Below, piece after piece: positions 27,575 to 37,224 of a DNA stretch of 64,000 bases. Both the position numbers and the translations under genes were made by a program. The DNA lies in contig JAJFGZ010000004.1 of assembly GCA_021775855.1 (NCBI GenBank), positions 47,132-111,131 on the forward strand, given 5' to 3'. The stretch comes from Hyphomicrobiales bacterium. Lineage in GTDB: Bacteria; Pseudomonadota; Alphaproteobacteria; Rhizobiales; NORP267. The notes beneath the pieces are model-generated. The model did no database searches and had not been told where the DNA came from. It was given only the letters and a program-made list of their open reading frames with translations. Position 1 is the stretch's first letter; each line of letters begins with the position of its first letter.

Positions 27575-28132
27575 ATGTTTATCCAAACGGAAGCAACGCC
27601 CAATCCGGCGACCCTCAAATTTCTCCCCGGCCGGCCCGTTATGCCGACCGGCTCGTGCGAATTTCGCGACCTTGATTCGGCAACAGATTCACCCCTGGCC
27701 AGCAGTTTGTTTGCCATCGAAGGGGTGGAAGGGGTGTTTTTCGGCGCCGATTTTCTGGCCATCACGAAGGCCGGTCCAAGTGATTGGCAACACCTGAAGC
27801 CGGCTATTCTGGGCACCGTCATGGAACACTTTATGTCCGGCGCTCCGGTCGTCAACGACGACCATCTTAGTAGTGATGGCGAAGAAAATTTTGACGAAGG
27901 CGACGCCGAGATCGTCGCCACGATCAAGGAATTGCTGGATACCCGGGTTCGTCCTGCGGTTGCCCAGGATGGTGGCGATATCACCTTCAACGGGTTTCGC
28001 GATGGCATTGTCTATCTGCAGATGAAGGGCGCCTGCGACGGTTGCCCGTCTTCAACCGCCACGCTCAAGCACGGCATTGAAAACCTGCTCAGGCATTTCG
28101 TCCCGGAAGTCCAGGAAGTCCGCCCGGTCTGA
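27575..28132 (+). CDS. nfuA: NfuA-type iron-sulfur cluster carrier
   Basis: Carries 4Fe-4S clusters from the assembly machinery to client enzymes. The N-terminal Nfu domain starts at once (MFIQTEATPNPATLKFLPG), followed by an acidic linker and a C-terminal NifU-like domain with RPAVAQDGGDITFNGF and the cluster-binding CxxC in GACDGCPSS. It has 185 residues, normal length. It starts a forward block (tsaB, rimI, fur, plsC, miaB). Two radical-SAM enzymes in this window (HemW, MiaB) are plausible clients. The promoter appears to be Irr-controlled. Confidence 0.95.
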   Translation: MFIQTEATPNPATLKFLPGRPVMPTGSCEFRDLDSATDSPLASSLFAIEGVEGVFFGADFLAITKAGPSDWQHLKPAILGTVMEHFMSGAPVVNDDHLSSDGEENFDEGDAEIVATIKELLDTRVRPAVAQDGGDITFNGFRDGIVYLQMKGACDGCPSSTATLKHGIENLLRHFVPEVQEVRPV

Positions 28133-28186
28133 CGGCGTTTTTCGCTTTAACTCTCTGGATCGGCCCGGGGTATACCGGGAGTGATC

Positions 28187-28894
28187 ATGAATATTCTCAG
28201 CTTCGATACTACCCTCGCTGCCTGCTCGGTGGCCTGTGTCGCGATCAACCCGGATTCCGGTGAAATCGACGTGCTGGCGTCAATGCGAACGGCTATGGCG
28301 CGCGGCCATGCCGAAGCCTTGGTCCCGATGATCGAGCGGACGATGACGGAATCGAACCTGGATTTCACGCAACTTAACCGGATCGCGGTCACCACCGGAC
28401 CCGGCAGCTTCACCGGCCTTCGGGTCGGCGTTGCAACAGCGCGCGGGCTCGGCCTGGCGCTCGGAATTCCAGTGATCGGGGTCGTGACTCTGGACGCCCT
28501 GGCCCGTGATTTTGCGGATGCAAATCCTGATAATTTAAAGCCGTTCGTCGTTTTACTCGATGCCCGGCGCGGCCAATTGTATCTCCGCAATTATGATGCG
28601 GACGCAATTCCCATTGATGATCCATCGGTCTGCGACGTGGCGGAAACAGGCCGTCGGATCAGCAGTCCTGACTGTCTGCTGGTTGGCCCCGGCGCGGACA
28701 TCCTGGTCGCCAGCGCGCCAGTAGGGTTTACCCATGGCGGGATCGCTGCGCTGCGGTTTGTAGACGGGCCATCGGCGCGTAACGTGGCCGTCACCGCGGC
28801 TCTGGATGACCGTCCCGGATCGCCCCCAATTCCGCTCTATCTGCGCCCGGCAGATGCCAAACCTCAAAGCCACAAATCCCTTGCCCGGCGCTAG
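28187..28894 (+). CDS. tsaB: tRNA threonylcarbamoyladenosine biosynthesis protein TsaB
   Basis: The non-catalytic partner of TsaD in making t6A37 on ANN-decoding tRNAs. The ASKHA-fold N-terminus NILSFDTTLAACSVA, the HAEALVPMIERTM helix and TTGPGSFTGLRVGVATARGLGLALG are diagnostic. It has 235 residues from the ATG at 28187, which follows GGGAG; the track's GTG two codons earlier is less likely. The end overlaps rimI by 41 bases, a frequent coupled tsaB-rimI arrangement. Confidence 0.95.
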   Translation: MNILSFDTTLAACSVACVAINPDSGEIDVLASMRTAMARGHAEALVPMIERTMTESNLDFTQLNRIAVTTGPGSFTGLRVGVATARGLGLALGIPVIGVVTLDALARDFADANPDNLKPFVVLLDARRGQLYLRNYDADAIPIDDPSVCDVAETGRRISSPDCLLVGPGADILVASAPVGFTHGGIAALRFVDGPSARNVAVTAALDDRPGSPPIPLYLRPADAKPQSHKSLARR

Positions 28895-29396
28895 CTTAGT
28901 CCGCGAAGCCGAACCGGGTGATTACCGAGTTCTGGCGAAAATCCACAGTTCCGGGTTCGCGACCGGTTGGACCCCTGAGGCGATCGGAAACCTGACCTCC
29001 GGATTGGGCGTCACGTCGCTCGTTTTGGCTGGTGTGGGGACCGGAAAAATTTACGGATTTTTGATGGCGCGCTCGGTGGCCGGCGAAGGAGAAATCCTGA
29101 CCATTGCCATCGCGCCTGAACACCGCCAACAGGGATTCGGCGCGCAGCTATTGGATGCCACACTTGGTTGGTTTGAAAAATCGGCGGCGGGCGCTATATT
29201 CCTTGAAGTTGCCTGCGACAATCGGGCGGCGATTACGCTTTACCGCCGCTTCGGCTTTTGCGAGATTGGGCGACGCAAAGGCTATACAAATGGGCAGGAC
29301 GGCGCAAAGCAGGACGCGCTTCGGATGGGTCTCCATCTGGATCAGGGCCGTCCCGAATTTGCGCGATCGGGTACGTCGGATTCCGCGCGGGACTAA
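28854..29396 (+). CDS. rimI: RimI-like protein N-acetyltransferase
   Basis: A GNAT-fold enzyme. In E. coli RimI acetylates the N-terminus of ribosomal protein S18. Present are the coenzyme-A pyrophosphate loop region (IAPEHRQQGFGAQLLDATLGWF), EVACDNRAAITLYRRFGFCEIGRRKGYT near the end of the fold, and an early SGFATGWTPEAI. It has 180 residues, slightly long through a C-terminal tail. The ATG is within tsaB; the track's upstream start belongs to the other frame. S18 as substrate is assumed from family and synteny. Confidence 0.9.
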   Translation: MPNLKATNPLPGASLVREAEPGDYRVLAKIHSSGFATGWTPEAIGNLTSGLGVTSLVLAGVGTGKIYGFLMARSVAGEGEILTIAIAPEHRQQGFGAQLLDATLGWFEKSAAGAIFLEVACDNRAAITLYRRFGFCEIGRRKGYTNGQDGAKQDALRMGLHLDQGRPEFARSGTSDSARD

Positions 29397-29429
29397 AATT
29401 GAAGAACCGGCATTCTGGAGGGGAAGTGA

Positions 29430-29900
29430 ATGTCTGAGCAAATATCTGCAACGGAAGTGAATACGGTGCCAAACGACGAAGATCGTGGATCGATTGAAGA
29501 GGCGTGCGTGCGCAAAGGCATGCGCATGACCGAACAGCGCCGAATCGTGGCCAAAGTCCTGTCCGATTCCAGCGATCATCCGGACGTCGAGGAGGTCTAC
29601 CGCCGCGCCTCTGAGGTGGATTCCAACATTTCAATCTCCACCGTCTACCGCACGGTGAAACTGTTTGAGGATGCCGGGATCCTCGATCGCCATGATTTTC
29701 GCGACGGCCGTGCCCGCTACGAGCCCGTGACCGAAATCCACCACGATCACCTGATCAACCTCCGCACCGGCGAAGTGATCGAATTTCGCAGCCAGGAGAT
29801 CGAAGAGTTGCAGGCGATTGTCGCCGAAAAACTCGGATTTAAATTGGCCGACCACCGTCTCGAACTGTATGGAATCCCCGTCGATGACAATACCGAGTAA
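29430..29900 (+). CDS. fur: Fur-family metalloregulator (Fur/Mur)
   Basis: A ferric-uptake-type repressor of 156 residues. The winged helix is seen from GMRMTEQRRIVAKVLSDSSDHPDVEEVYRRA to SISTVYRTVKLFEDAGIL; the dimerisation domain holds the metal-binding HHDHLI and RLELYG. The two CxxC structural zinc motifs of E. coli Fur are absent, as is usual in alphaproteobacterial Fur/Mur, which respond to iron or manganese. GGAGG precedes the ATG. A Fur-like box lies in the irr promoter, so irr is a candidate target. The Fur versus Mur decision cannot be made from the sequence alone. Confidence 0.92.
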   Translation: MSEQISATEVNTVPNDEDRGSIEEACVRKGMRMTEQRRIVAKVLSDSSDHPDVEEVYRRASEVDSNISISTVYRTVKLFEDAGILDRHDFRDGRARYEPVTEIHHDHLINLRTGEVIEFRSQEIEELQAIVAEKLGFKLADHRLELYGIPVDDNTE

Positions 29901-29954
29901 CGCCGGTCCAGGTCCCGATGCCAACAAATTACAGCGGCGTGTGGAAGTCCGCAT

Positions 29955-30791
29955 ATGAAGACAGCCCGCGCCGCCGTTAAATTGTTCTTGTGTGTGTTGG
30001 TGCTTTTGGCATTCATTTTAGTCCAATGGCCTCTTTTGCGCCTCTGGCCAGCCGCAGCGCGGTGGTTCCCGGTCTGGATCGACCGCACCCTTCTGGCGAT
30101 CATCGGGGCGCGAGTGGTTTTGCACGGTGAATTGTCCAACGACAGCCCGACCCTGATCGTATCGTCGCATTCCTCGTGGATCGACATTCTCTCTATCGGA
30201 TCGATCGGGCCGGTCAGTTTCGTCTCCAAGCAAGAAGTCGCGGATTGGCCCGTTGTCGGGTTTTTGGCGACATTGATTCGCACGATTTTTATTGACCGCA
30301 CCCGCCGCCAGGCAACCGGCAACGCCACCGCGGAACTCGCAAAGCGCCTGATCGACGGAGACCGGATGGTGCTTTTCCCGGAGGGTACCAGTAGCGACGG
30401 CAACCGGGTTTTGCCGTTCAAGAGCGCCATCATCGGCGCCGTGGAAAAAGCCGTGTTGGGGTCGGATATCGGTGACATGTCGATCCAGCCCATGGCGGTT
30501 GCATTTGTCCGCCGAAGCGGTTTGCCTATGTCGCGGGCCGACCGGAATTTTTTTACATGGTTTGGTGACATGGAATTTGCTCCGCATGTCTGGGGCGTTA
30601 TGCTGAATGCTCCTGTCGAAATTGTCATTTCGGTCGGCGAGCCCCTTCGCCATTCGCGGTACCCGGACCGCAAACACATGACCCGGCAATTGGAAATCGA
30701 GGTCAAGCGGATGCTGCTCTCGTCGATCATGGGACGTGATCTTGTCGATTCCGACATCGTGCAAGGGTCTGGCGTTGGTCAACTGGCGTGA
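29955..30791 (+). CDS. PlsC/OlsA-type lysophospholipid (lyso-ornithine lipid) acyltransferase
   Basis: An inner-membrane O-acyltransferase with one N-terminal membrane helix and the family motifs: HSSWID (H-x4-D), FIDRTRR, FPEGTSSDG and a later PMAVAFVRR. It has 278 residues. The usual reaction is acylation of lysophosphatidic acid. As I recall, the gene at this position, next to miaB in Sinorhizobium meliloti, is olsA, which acylates lyso-ornithine lipid. With olsB in the window that function is a real option, but the sequence does not decide it. Confidence 0.88.
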   Translation: MKTARAAVKLFLCVLVLLAFILVQWPLLRLWPAAARWFPVWIDRTLLAIIGARVVLHGELSNDSPTLIVSSHSSWIDILSIGSIGPVSFVSKQEVADWPVVGFLATLIRTIFIDRTRRQATGNATAELAKRLIDGDRMVLFPEGTSSDGNRVLPFKSAIIGAVEKAVLGSDIGDMSIQPMAVAFVRRSGLPMSRADRNFFTWFGDMEFAPHVWGVMLNAPVEIVISVGEPLRHSRYPDRKHMTRQLEIEVKRMLLSSIMGRDLVDSDIVQGSGVGQLA

Positions 30792-30912
30792 TATGGCTAA
30801 ATCTCGGTCGAGACCTTATGGATAGAGTTACTGATCGCGAGATATCGGGATTGCGCCGAAATTTTTTCAGCGCCGCTGTTTCGCCGTGTCGCGACAAAAT
30901 TGGAACAACGCT

Positions 30913-32331
30913 ATGAAACCGACGGGACGACCCCCGGAAAAGGCCTACATCCGCTCCTACGGGTGCCAGATGAACGTCTACGATTCCGAGCGTATGGCGG
31001 ACCTTCTGGCGTCCGAAGGCTACGAGATTATTGACGCGCCGGGCGATGCCGACCTGGTGATCCTGAATACCTGCCATATCCGCGAAAAGGCCGCTGAAAA
31101 GGTTTATTCCGAGCTGGGCCGGTTGCGGATAAACAAAGAACGGGCCCGTGCGGAGGGCCGCAATCCCCTGATCGCGGTGGCGGGCTGCGTGGCCCAGGCC
31201 GAGGGTGAGGAAATGATCCGCCGGGCGCCCGCGGTCGATCTGGTGTTTGGACCTCAGGTTTATCACCGCTTGCCCAGGTTGCTGGCGCGTGCCCGCGCCG
31301 GCGAGAAAGTAATCGAGACCGAATTTCCGACCGAAGAGAAATTTGATGCGCTGCCGAACGACCGTCGCAGCGTGACATCCACCCGCGCGGCGACCGCCTT
31401 TCTGACCATCCAGGAGGGGTGCGACAAATTCTGCACTTTCTGCGTGGTGCCCTATACGCGCGGTGCGGAATTTTCCCGCTCACCTGAAGAGATTTTGGAT
31501 GAAGCCCATCGTTTGGTCGCGGCTGGGGTGAGCGAAATCACTTTGCTTGGCCAGAATGTCAACGCTTTTCACGGTGTCGACGGTGCGGGCCGGGGACACG
31601 ATTTGCCGGACTTGCTCAAGGCCCTTGCCGGCATTGATGGTCTGGCGCGGTTGCGCTACACCACAAGCCACCCCCGCGACATGACGCAAAAACTCGTCGC
31701 TGCACACCGCGATATCGAAATACTGATGCCCTACCTGCATCTGCCAATCCAGTCCGGCGCAGACCGGATCCTCGACGCCATGAACCGCAAGCACACCGCA
31801 GCAGAGTATTTGGCGATCATGGCGGATATTCGCGCCGCCCGGCCGGACATCGCCATCTCGTCTGATTTTATCGTTGGATTTCCTGGTGAAACGGACGCGG
31901 AATTCGAAGCAACCCTGCGTGTTGTCGAGACCGTCGGCTACGCCCAGGCCTATTCGTTCAAATACAGCCCGCGCCCGGGAACCCCGGCTGCCGACAGCAA
32001 CGAGCAGGTACCGGAACCGGTCAAGGCCGAGCGGTTGGCCCGGCTGCAGGCTTTGTTGGAGGGGCAGCAATTCGCATTCAATCGCGCTACAGAAACTGCC
32101 ATATTGCCAGTTTTGCTCGATCGTGCCGGGCGCAAGGACGGTCAATTGGCCGGGCGCACCCCCTACCTGCAAGCGATCCAGGTCGAAGCACCGGTGGCCT
32201 TGCTTGGGACTATCCAGCAGGTCCGTGTGACGAAGGCTGGGCCGCATTCGTTGTTTGGATCGCTTGCCGATAACACTGTTCCGGTAAAGTTCGAAGCCCG
32301 GACGGTGCAATTGGAAGGCGTGACCAGTTGA
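30913..32331 (+). CDS. miaB: tRNA-2-methylthio-N6-dimethylallyladenosine synthase MiaB
   Basis: A radical-SAM methylthiotransferase that completes ms2i6A37 in tRNAs. It has the N-terminal UPF0004 domain with three cluster Cys ([24 protein letters not shown]), the radical-SAM motif CDKFCTFC near residue 175, the [12 protein letters not shown] segment and a C-terminal TRAM domain. The start at 30913 gives 472 residues; the track's GTG nine codons earlier is possible. The stop overlaps the phoH start by four bases (TTGA). Confidence 0.96.
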   Translation: MKPTGRPPEKAYIRSYGCQMNVYDSERMADLLASEGYEIIDAPGDADLVILNTCHIREKAAEKVYSELGRLRINKERARAEGRNPLIAVAGCVAQAEGEEMIRRAPAVDLVFGPQVYHRLPRLLARARAGEKVIETEFPTEEKFDALPNDRRSVTSTRAATAFLTIQEGCDKFCTFCVVPYTRGAEFSRSPEEILDEAHRLVAAGVSEITLLGQNVNAFHGVDGAGRGHDLPDLLKALAGIDGLARLRYTTSHPRDMTQKLVAAHRDIEILMPYLHLPIQSGADRILDAMNRKHTAAEYLAIMADIRAARPDIAISSDFIVGFPGETDAEFEATLRVVETVGYAQAYSFKYSPRPGTPAADSNEQVPEPVKAERLARLQALLEGQQFAFNRATETAILPVLLDRAGRKDGQLAGRTPYLQAIQVEAPVALLGTIQQVRVTKAGPHSLFGSLADNTVPVKFEARTVQLEGVTS

Positions 32332-33437
32332 GTAGGAAACCCGCAACCCGGCAAGCCGGTGGCACCGTCACCCGGGCCGCGCGAACCCCGGCAAGGGCGT
32401 CAAATCCAGTTGAACGCACCGTCAGTTTCGAAGACAATACCTATCTCGGCGCACTGTTCGGCGAGCACGACCAGAATCTCGCCCTGATCGAGCACCGGAT
32501 GGGCGTCCATATATCGGCCCGCGGCAACCATGTGGTCATCCTTGGCGGTGAAGCCGCCTGCGACGCGGCGCAGGCAACGCTGAAAGAAATTTATAAGCGG
32601 ATCGCGTCAGGAGATCCGGTCACGGCGGGCGATATCGATGGTGTTATTCGCATGAACGAAGTGGATGCCGGGATCAGGAAAAAGAAGCAATCAAGGGTGT
32701 CTGCAAAGAGCAATGCCTCCACCGAAACGTCTGGTGATGCGCGGATCGTGACCCGGCGAAAGACAATCCTGCCCCGTTCCCTCACCCAGCAGACTTATAT
32801 CGAAGCCCTTGACGGCACCGATCTGGTTTTTGCGCTGGGCCCGGCCGGGACCGGCAAGACCTACCTCGCGGTTGTGCACGCTGTATCGCTGCTGGAAGAT
32901 GGCAGGGTCGACCGGATCATCCTGTCCCGGCCAGCGGTTGAAGCCGGCGAGCGGCTCGGTTTCCTGCCCGGCGATATGCGTGAAAAGGTCGATCCTTACG
33001 TACGCCCGCTCTACGACGCGCTTTATGATGTTTTGCCGGCCGACAAAGTCGAACGCGAAATCCAGGCAGGGGTCATTGAAATCGCGCCGCTTGCCTTCAT
33101 GCGCGGTCGCACTCTCTCCAATGCCGTTGTTATTCTCGATGAAGCACAGAATTGCACGTCGATGCAGATGCGCATGTTTCTCACCCGTCTCGGCGAAGGC
33201 AGTTGCATGGTTGTGACCGGCGATCCGAGCCAGACCGATCTGCAATCCGGCGATCGCCCGGGTCTCGTTGAAGCGGTCGAGTTGCTCGCTGACGTCGAAG
33301 GCGTCGCGCAAATAAAATTTTCTGACCAGGACGTCGTGCGCCACGATCTGGTTTCGCGCATCGTCAAGGCGTACGATGTGCATGACCAAATCCAGCGCAA
33401 ACCCAACCGCAAATCGGGCTTTAGGTCGACAGACTGA
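32328..33437 (+). CDS. phoH: PhoH family ATPase/RNA-binding protein
   Basis: A cytoplasmic P-loop ATPase (also called YbeZ) that works with YbeY in rRNA and RNA quality control. The Walker [13 protein letters not shown] is near residue 180, Walker [10 protein letters not shown] near 270, and the third motif TGDPSQTDL follows; the N-terminal part has a KH-like region ([18 protein letters not shown]). The start is a TTG overlapping the miaB stop, with GGAAGG upstream; no better start exists before the conserved region. It has 369 residues, 35-40 longer than E. coli YbeZ at the N-terminus. Confidence 0.94.
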   Translation: MSRKPATRQAGGTVTRAARTPARASNPVERTVSFEDNTYLGALFGEHDQNLALIEHRMGVHISARGNHVVILGGEAACDAAQATLKEIYKRIASGDPVTAGDIDGVIRMNEVDAGIRKKKQSRVSAKSNASTETSGDARIVTRRKTILPRSLTQQTYIEALDGTDLVFALGPAGTGKTYLAVVHAVSLLEDGRVDRIILSRPAVEAGERLGFLPGDMREKVDPYVRPLYDALYDVLPADKVEREIQAGVIEIAPLAFMRGRTLSNAVVILDEAQNCTSMQMRMFLTRLGEGSCMVVTGDPSQTDLQSGDRPGLVEAVELLADVEGVAQIKFSDQDVVRHDLVSRIVKAYDVHDQIQRKPNRKSGFRSTD

Positions 33438-33439
33438 TC

Positions 33440-33961
33440 ATGCGCACCGAAATCGTGACACTATCCGGCGACTGGCCTGACGAGCCGGAATTATACGGAC
33501 GTCTCCAGGACTCCGTTGCCCGCACCCTCGCATGGCTCGGGCTTCAATTTGGGGATGATACGGGATTGAGCATCGCACTCTCGGACGACGCACATGTCCA
33601 CGCCCTGAACCGGGAATTCCGGCACATCGACCGGCCTACCAACGTGCTGGCATTTCCAGGCGGTGGCGCCGGCGAGCCAGCGGACGGAAAATTTTCCGGG
33701 GGCCTTCTCGGCGACATTATTCTGGCGTCTGGTATTGTCGCCGGTGAGGCGGCACGGGACGGGAAGGAATTTTCCGATCACGCGGTGCATTTGACCATTC
33801 ATGGTTTGTTGCATTTGCTCGGATACGATCATGGGAACGAAGCCGATGCAAAGTCGATGGAGGCCCTGGAGGTTGAAATTTTGAATTCGATGGATATCTC
33901 AAACCCGTTCGACGGTGATCCGGGCGAACTCGATTATCAGGAGCAATCCGAAGGGAAATGA
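33440..33961 (+). CDS. ybeY: Endoribonuclease YbeY
   Basis: A metal-dependent RNase needed for 16S rRNA 3'-end maturation and ribosome quality control. The zinc-binding pattern H-x3-H-x5-H is present in HGLLHLLGYDH, preceded by NREFRHIDRPTNVLAFP and LLGDIILA. It has 173 residues. It starts two bases after phoH and overlaps the corC-like gene by four bases (ATGA), a tightly coupled phoH-ybeY-corC series found throughout proteobacteria. Confidence 0.96.
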   Translation: MRTEIVTLSGDWPDEPELYGRLQDSVARTLAWLGLQFGDDTGLSIALSDDAHVHALNREFRHIDRPTNVLAFPGGGAGEPADGKFSGGLLGDIILASGIVAGEAARDGKEFSDHAVHLTIHGLLHLLGYDHGNEADAKSMEALEVEILNSMDISNPFDGDPGELDYQEQSEGK

Positions 33962-34971
33962 CCAGTGCCAGCGATATATCCGGCGAAACTTCCAGCGGAG
34001 ATAGTTTCATGTCCCGGATAAAATCCCTGTTTGGCATGGCCGATGAGCCGAGCCTGCGCGACAGCCTTGAAGCTGCGCTCGAGACCGAAGAGGGCTCGAC
34101 AAGCGGCTTTACCGACCAGGAACGGCTGATGCTCAACAATATTCTGGGATTCCGCACGGTGCGCATCGAAGACGTGATGGTGCAGCGCGCGGATATCCTC
34201 GCGGTCGACGAATCAACGTCGATCGGTGAAGTGATTGCGGTTTTCCGCGAAGCAGGTCATTCCCGCCTTCCTGTTTACCGAGAGACCCTCGATGAACCTG
34301 TGGGCATGGTCCATATCAAGGACTTGATGGGCTGGATGACCAGCAAGGCCAAGCAGAGAAGCGGCGCCCGTACGACCAAAAACGGGTCTGGGAGTGCGAC
34401 GTCCAACGGGCCCAACGGATCAAAAATCGATCTGGCCCGCATCAATCTCGACCGCCCTTTGGCGTCGACAAAGATTTTGCGCAAGGCTCTATTTGTCCCG
34501 CCAAGCATGCCGGCAATGGAATTGCTGCTGAAGATGCAAGCCACCCGGCTGCATTTGGCTTTGGTTGTTGACGAATATGGCGGCACCGAGGGCCTGGTAT
34601 CGATCGAGGACCTGATCGAGGAAATCGTTGGCGAGATCAACGACGAACACGATGTGGACCAGACCCCTGCGATCAAAATGACCGACGACGGCACCTATGT
34701 CGCCGACGCTCGGGTCTTGATCGAGGATTTCCGCGCGCTGCTCGGAGACGACGCTCTGTTCGAAGTAAACGACGATGAGGTGGATACCCTGGGCGGTTTG
34801 GTATTTTCAATATCCGGCCAGATCCCGGTACGCGGCGAGCTGATCGCCTGTCCGCCCAATCTCGAATTCGAGGTTCTGGAAGCCGACCAACGCCGGGTCA
34901 AGAAATTGCGGATAAGTGTGATATCAGGCGCAAAGGCCCGCAAGCGTACGACCGCAGATGTTGCTGACTAG
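33958..34971 (+). CDS. CorC/HlyC-type hemolysin family protein with CBS pair
   Basis: A soluble protein of 337 residues with two CBS domains (RTVRIEDVMVQRADILAVDEST...SRLPVYRETLDEPVGMVHIKDLM; FVPPSMPAMELLLKMQATRLHLALVVDEYGGTEGLV) and a C-terminal transporter-associated CorC_HlyC domain (DDEVDTLGGLVFSISGQIPVRGE). Members bind adenine nucleotides and are linked to magnesium and cobalt efflux. There is no membrane DUF21 domain. A Ser/Gly/Asn-rich insert lies between the CBS domains. It sits between ybeY and lnt; transport involvement is inference. Confidence 0.9.
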   Translation: MTSASDISGETSSGDSFMSRIKSLFGMADEPSLRDSLEAALETEEGSTSGFTDQERLMLNNILGFRTVRIEDVMVQRADILAVDESTSIGEVIAVFREAGHSRLPVYRETLDEPVGMVHIKDLMGWMTSKAKQRSGARTTKNGSGSATSNGPNGSKIDLARINLDRPLASTKILRKALFVPPSMPAMELLLKMQATRLHLALVVDEYGGTEGLVSIEDLIEEIVGEINDEHDVDQTPAIKMTDDGTYVADARVLIEDFRALLGDDALFEVNDDEVDTLGGLVFSISGQIPVRGELIACPPNLEFEVLEADQRRVKKLRISVISGAKARKRTTADVAD

Positions 34972-35020
34972 ACTGTCTCGGAAGTTGACGCCGGTTGTAT
35001 AAAAGGTGCGGGGAGGGCGG

Positions 35021-36667
35021 ATGCAGAAGCTGGCTGGCAGGATGATTCTGCTCTGGGGTTGGCGTCGGGCCTTGGCGGCATTTATTGTCGGCGCGGTTTC
35101 CGTCCTGGCCTTCGCCCCGTTCAATATTCTCCCCTTGATGTTGGTGTCGTTTCCGATCCTCGTCTGGCTGATCGACGGGGTTGGCTCACCGGCAACAGGG
35201 GTTTCAGAGAATCACAGCGGGTGGGCGTCGGGCCTTGGCTCGGCCTTTATGGTTGGCTGGAGCTTTGGCTTCGGCTTCTTCCTTGCAGGGCTTTACTGGA
35301 TCGGCGCGGCGTTCCTGGTCGAAGCCGATCAATTTGCGGTTTTTTTGCCCCTGGCCATTGTTGCGCTACCAGCAGGTTTGGCTCTTTTCTACGGCTGTGC
35401 GGTAGCCCTCGCCTGGATCTTCTGGTCCCAGGGCGGGGCGCGTATATTTGCTCTCGCCTTTGCTTTCGCGGGTGCAGAATGGTTGCGCGGCCATATCCTG
35501 ACAGGTTTCCCCTGGAACCTGATCGGATACAGCCTGACAAGCTATCTGCCACTGATGCAGGGCGCGGCCTATATCGGGACATACGGAATGACACTAGTGG
35601 CAATTGTTATTTTCGCCAGCCCCGCCACGCTCGGAATGCCTGATCCGGGCAAAGGTCAAAGCCGTCTCGTGATGCCGGTATTTGGGTTGTTGCTATTCGT
35701 CGCGTTGCTCTTGGCTGGGATCCAGCGCACAGCCATGGGTCCGGACAATTTGACCATGGTTCCAGACGTCCGGCTTAGAATCGTTCAGCCGAATGTTGCC
35801 CAGGAAGATAAGTGGCTGATCGAAAACCGCAGCCGGATATTCGCAGACCTGGTGAACTTAAGCGACCGCGCAACATCCCCGGGCATATCAGGCGTCCGTG
35901 ACGTGACTCACGTGATCTGGCCTGAAACCGCGCCCCCGTTTTTACTGGACGAAACCCCCGAGGCCTTGTCTGCGATCGCCGCTATGCTCCCCGACGGCAC
36001 CAGCCTGGTGACCGGTGCGATCCGGCGCGAACCATCCGGAAGCGATGCCCAGAGCGTGTTCAACAGCGTTCTCGCGATCGATTCCAATGCCGAAATTCTG
36101 GACCGGTACGACAAAGTGCGTCTTGTGCCCTTTGGTGAATATCTACCCTTCCGGGGGCTCCTGCAATGGCTCGGATTTGAACAGTTGACCAGGGTCAGGA
36201 CCGGGTTTTCAACCGGGAGCGCGGGCGCCATCCTCAACGTGCCGGGTCTGCCACCCGCCTTGCCACTAATATGCTACGAGGTGATTTTTGGCGGTCAGAT
36301 TGCTGACCCCGGTAACCGCCCGGGGGTTATCCTGAATGTAACCAATGACGCGTGGTTTGGGATCTCCACGGGGCCCTATCAGCATCTGCAGCAGGCCCGG
36401 GTTCGCGCCGTAGAGGAAGGCGTGCCGTTAGTGCGCGCCGCCAATACCGGCATCTCGGCGATCATTGATCCCTTTGGACGGGTGCTCCAGTCGCTTTCCC
36501 TTGGAACCGCGGGTGTCATAGATACCGGATTACCGGAAGCCCTACCACCGACCATCTACGCCCGGTACGGCGATCGGATATTCTCGATCATGCTCATCTT
36601 GGCCGGAATGATCGGACTTATCGGCCGTCGGATCGAAGGGCGCAGCCGTCGCGCCTCAAATGCTTGA
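35021..36667 (+). CDS. lnt: Apolipoprotein N-acyltransferase
   Basis: Adds the third acyl chain to lipoproteins at the inner membrane. The N-terminal half has about six to seven membrane helices (GVSVLAFAPFN; FGFGFFLAGLYWIG; AEWLRGHILTGFPWNLIGYSL), then a nitrilase-like periplasmic domain with the catalytic triad visible: Glu in WPETAPP, Lys in DKVRLVPFGEYLP, Cys in LICYEVIF. It has 548 residues from the ATG at 35021, which follows GGGAGG; the track's GTG five codons earlier is unlikely. Likely clients in this window are the two lipoproteins (3992-5182 and 48933-49598). Confidence 0.96.
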   Translation: MQKLAGRMILLWGWRRALAAFIVGAVSVLAFAPFNILPLMLVSFPILVWLIDGVGSPATGVSENHSGWASGLGSAFMVGWSFGFGFFLAGLYWIGAAFLVEADQFAVFLPLAIVALPAGLALFYGCAVALAWIFWSQGGARIFALAFAFAGAEWLRGHILTGFPWNLIGYSLTSYLPLMQGAAYIGTYGMTLVAIVIFASPATLGMPDPGKGQSRLVMPVFGLLLFVALLLAGIQRTAMGPDNLTMVPDVRLRIVQPNVAQEDKWLIENRSRIFADLVNLSDRATSPGISGVRDVTHVIWPETAPPFLLDETPEALSAIAAMLPDGTSLVTGAIRREPSGSDAQSVFNSVLAIDSNAEILDRYDKVRLVPFGEYLPFRGLLQWLGFEQLTRVRTGFSTGSAGAILNVPGLPPALPLICYEVIFGGQIADPGNRPGVILNVTNDAWFGISTGPYQHLQQARVRAVEEGVPLVRAANTGISAIIDPFGRVLQSLSLGTAGVIDTGLPEALPPTIYARYGDRIFSIMLILAGMIGLIGRRIEGRSRRASNA

Positions 36668-36798
36668 CGGGTAGACATTGCTTTACTACAACCTATGGCA
36701 GAAATGCATTGCAGTGCGCCATCTTCAGCGCGCAAATTCAAAGTCTTATTGAGTAGATGATCTCGTCCAATTTATTTGATGAGTAGGTGATTTCCGGC

Positions 36799-37212
36799 AT
36801 GAACCAGAAGAAGCGCCCCCATCCTGTCGATATCCATGTGGGTGGCAGGGTCCGGATGCGACGGGTGCTACTGGGCATGAGCCAGGAGAAGCTGGGTGGC
36901 GAACTCGGGCTGACCTTTCAACAAGTCCAGAAATACGAAAAAGGCGCCAACCGAATTGGCGCAAGCCGCCTTTGGGAATTGTCGCGTATTCTCGATGTTC
37001 CAATCGGCTTTTTTTACGAGAATGCCGTTGTGAGCAATGTCAACGCCGACGGCTTCGAGGAAGAAGGGTCGCAGGATTTCGTAACCGAGTTTGTCTATTC
37101 CGGTGAAGGACTGAACGTCATCAAGTATTTTGCCCGCATCACCGATCCCAATATCCGCCGTAGTATATTGAACCTGATTCGCTCCGTCGCCGGCGAAGAC
37201 GAATCAAACTGA
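36799..37212 (+). CDS. Xre-family helix-turn-helix regulator
   Basis: A small DNA-binding protein of 137 residues. The helix-turn-helix covers GGRVRMRRVLLGMSQEKLGGELGLTFQQVQKYEKGANRIGASRLWELSRIL; the C-terminal half contains EEGSQDFVTEFVYSGEGLNVIKYF and a final helical segment. Proteins of this kind sit between lnt and metK in many alphaproteobacteria; the target is unknown. AGGTGA precedes the ATG. Here trmB follows after 12 bases, so metK is missing from the expected position. Confidence 0.88.
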   Translation: MNQKKRPHPVDIHVGGRVRMRRVLLGMSQEKLGGELGLTFQQVQKYEKGANRIGASRLWELSRILDVPIGFFYENAVVSNVNADGFEEEGSQDFVTEFVYSGEGLNVIKYFARITDPNIRRSILNLIRSVAGEDESN

Positions 37213-37224
37213 CTAGACCGATTT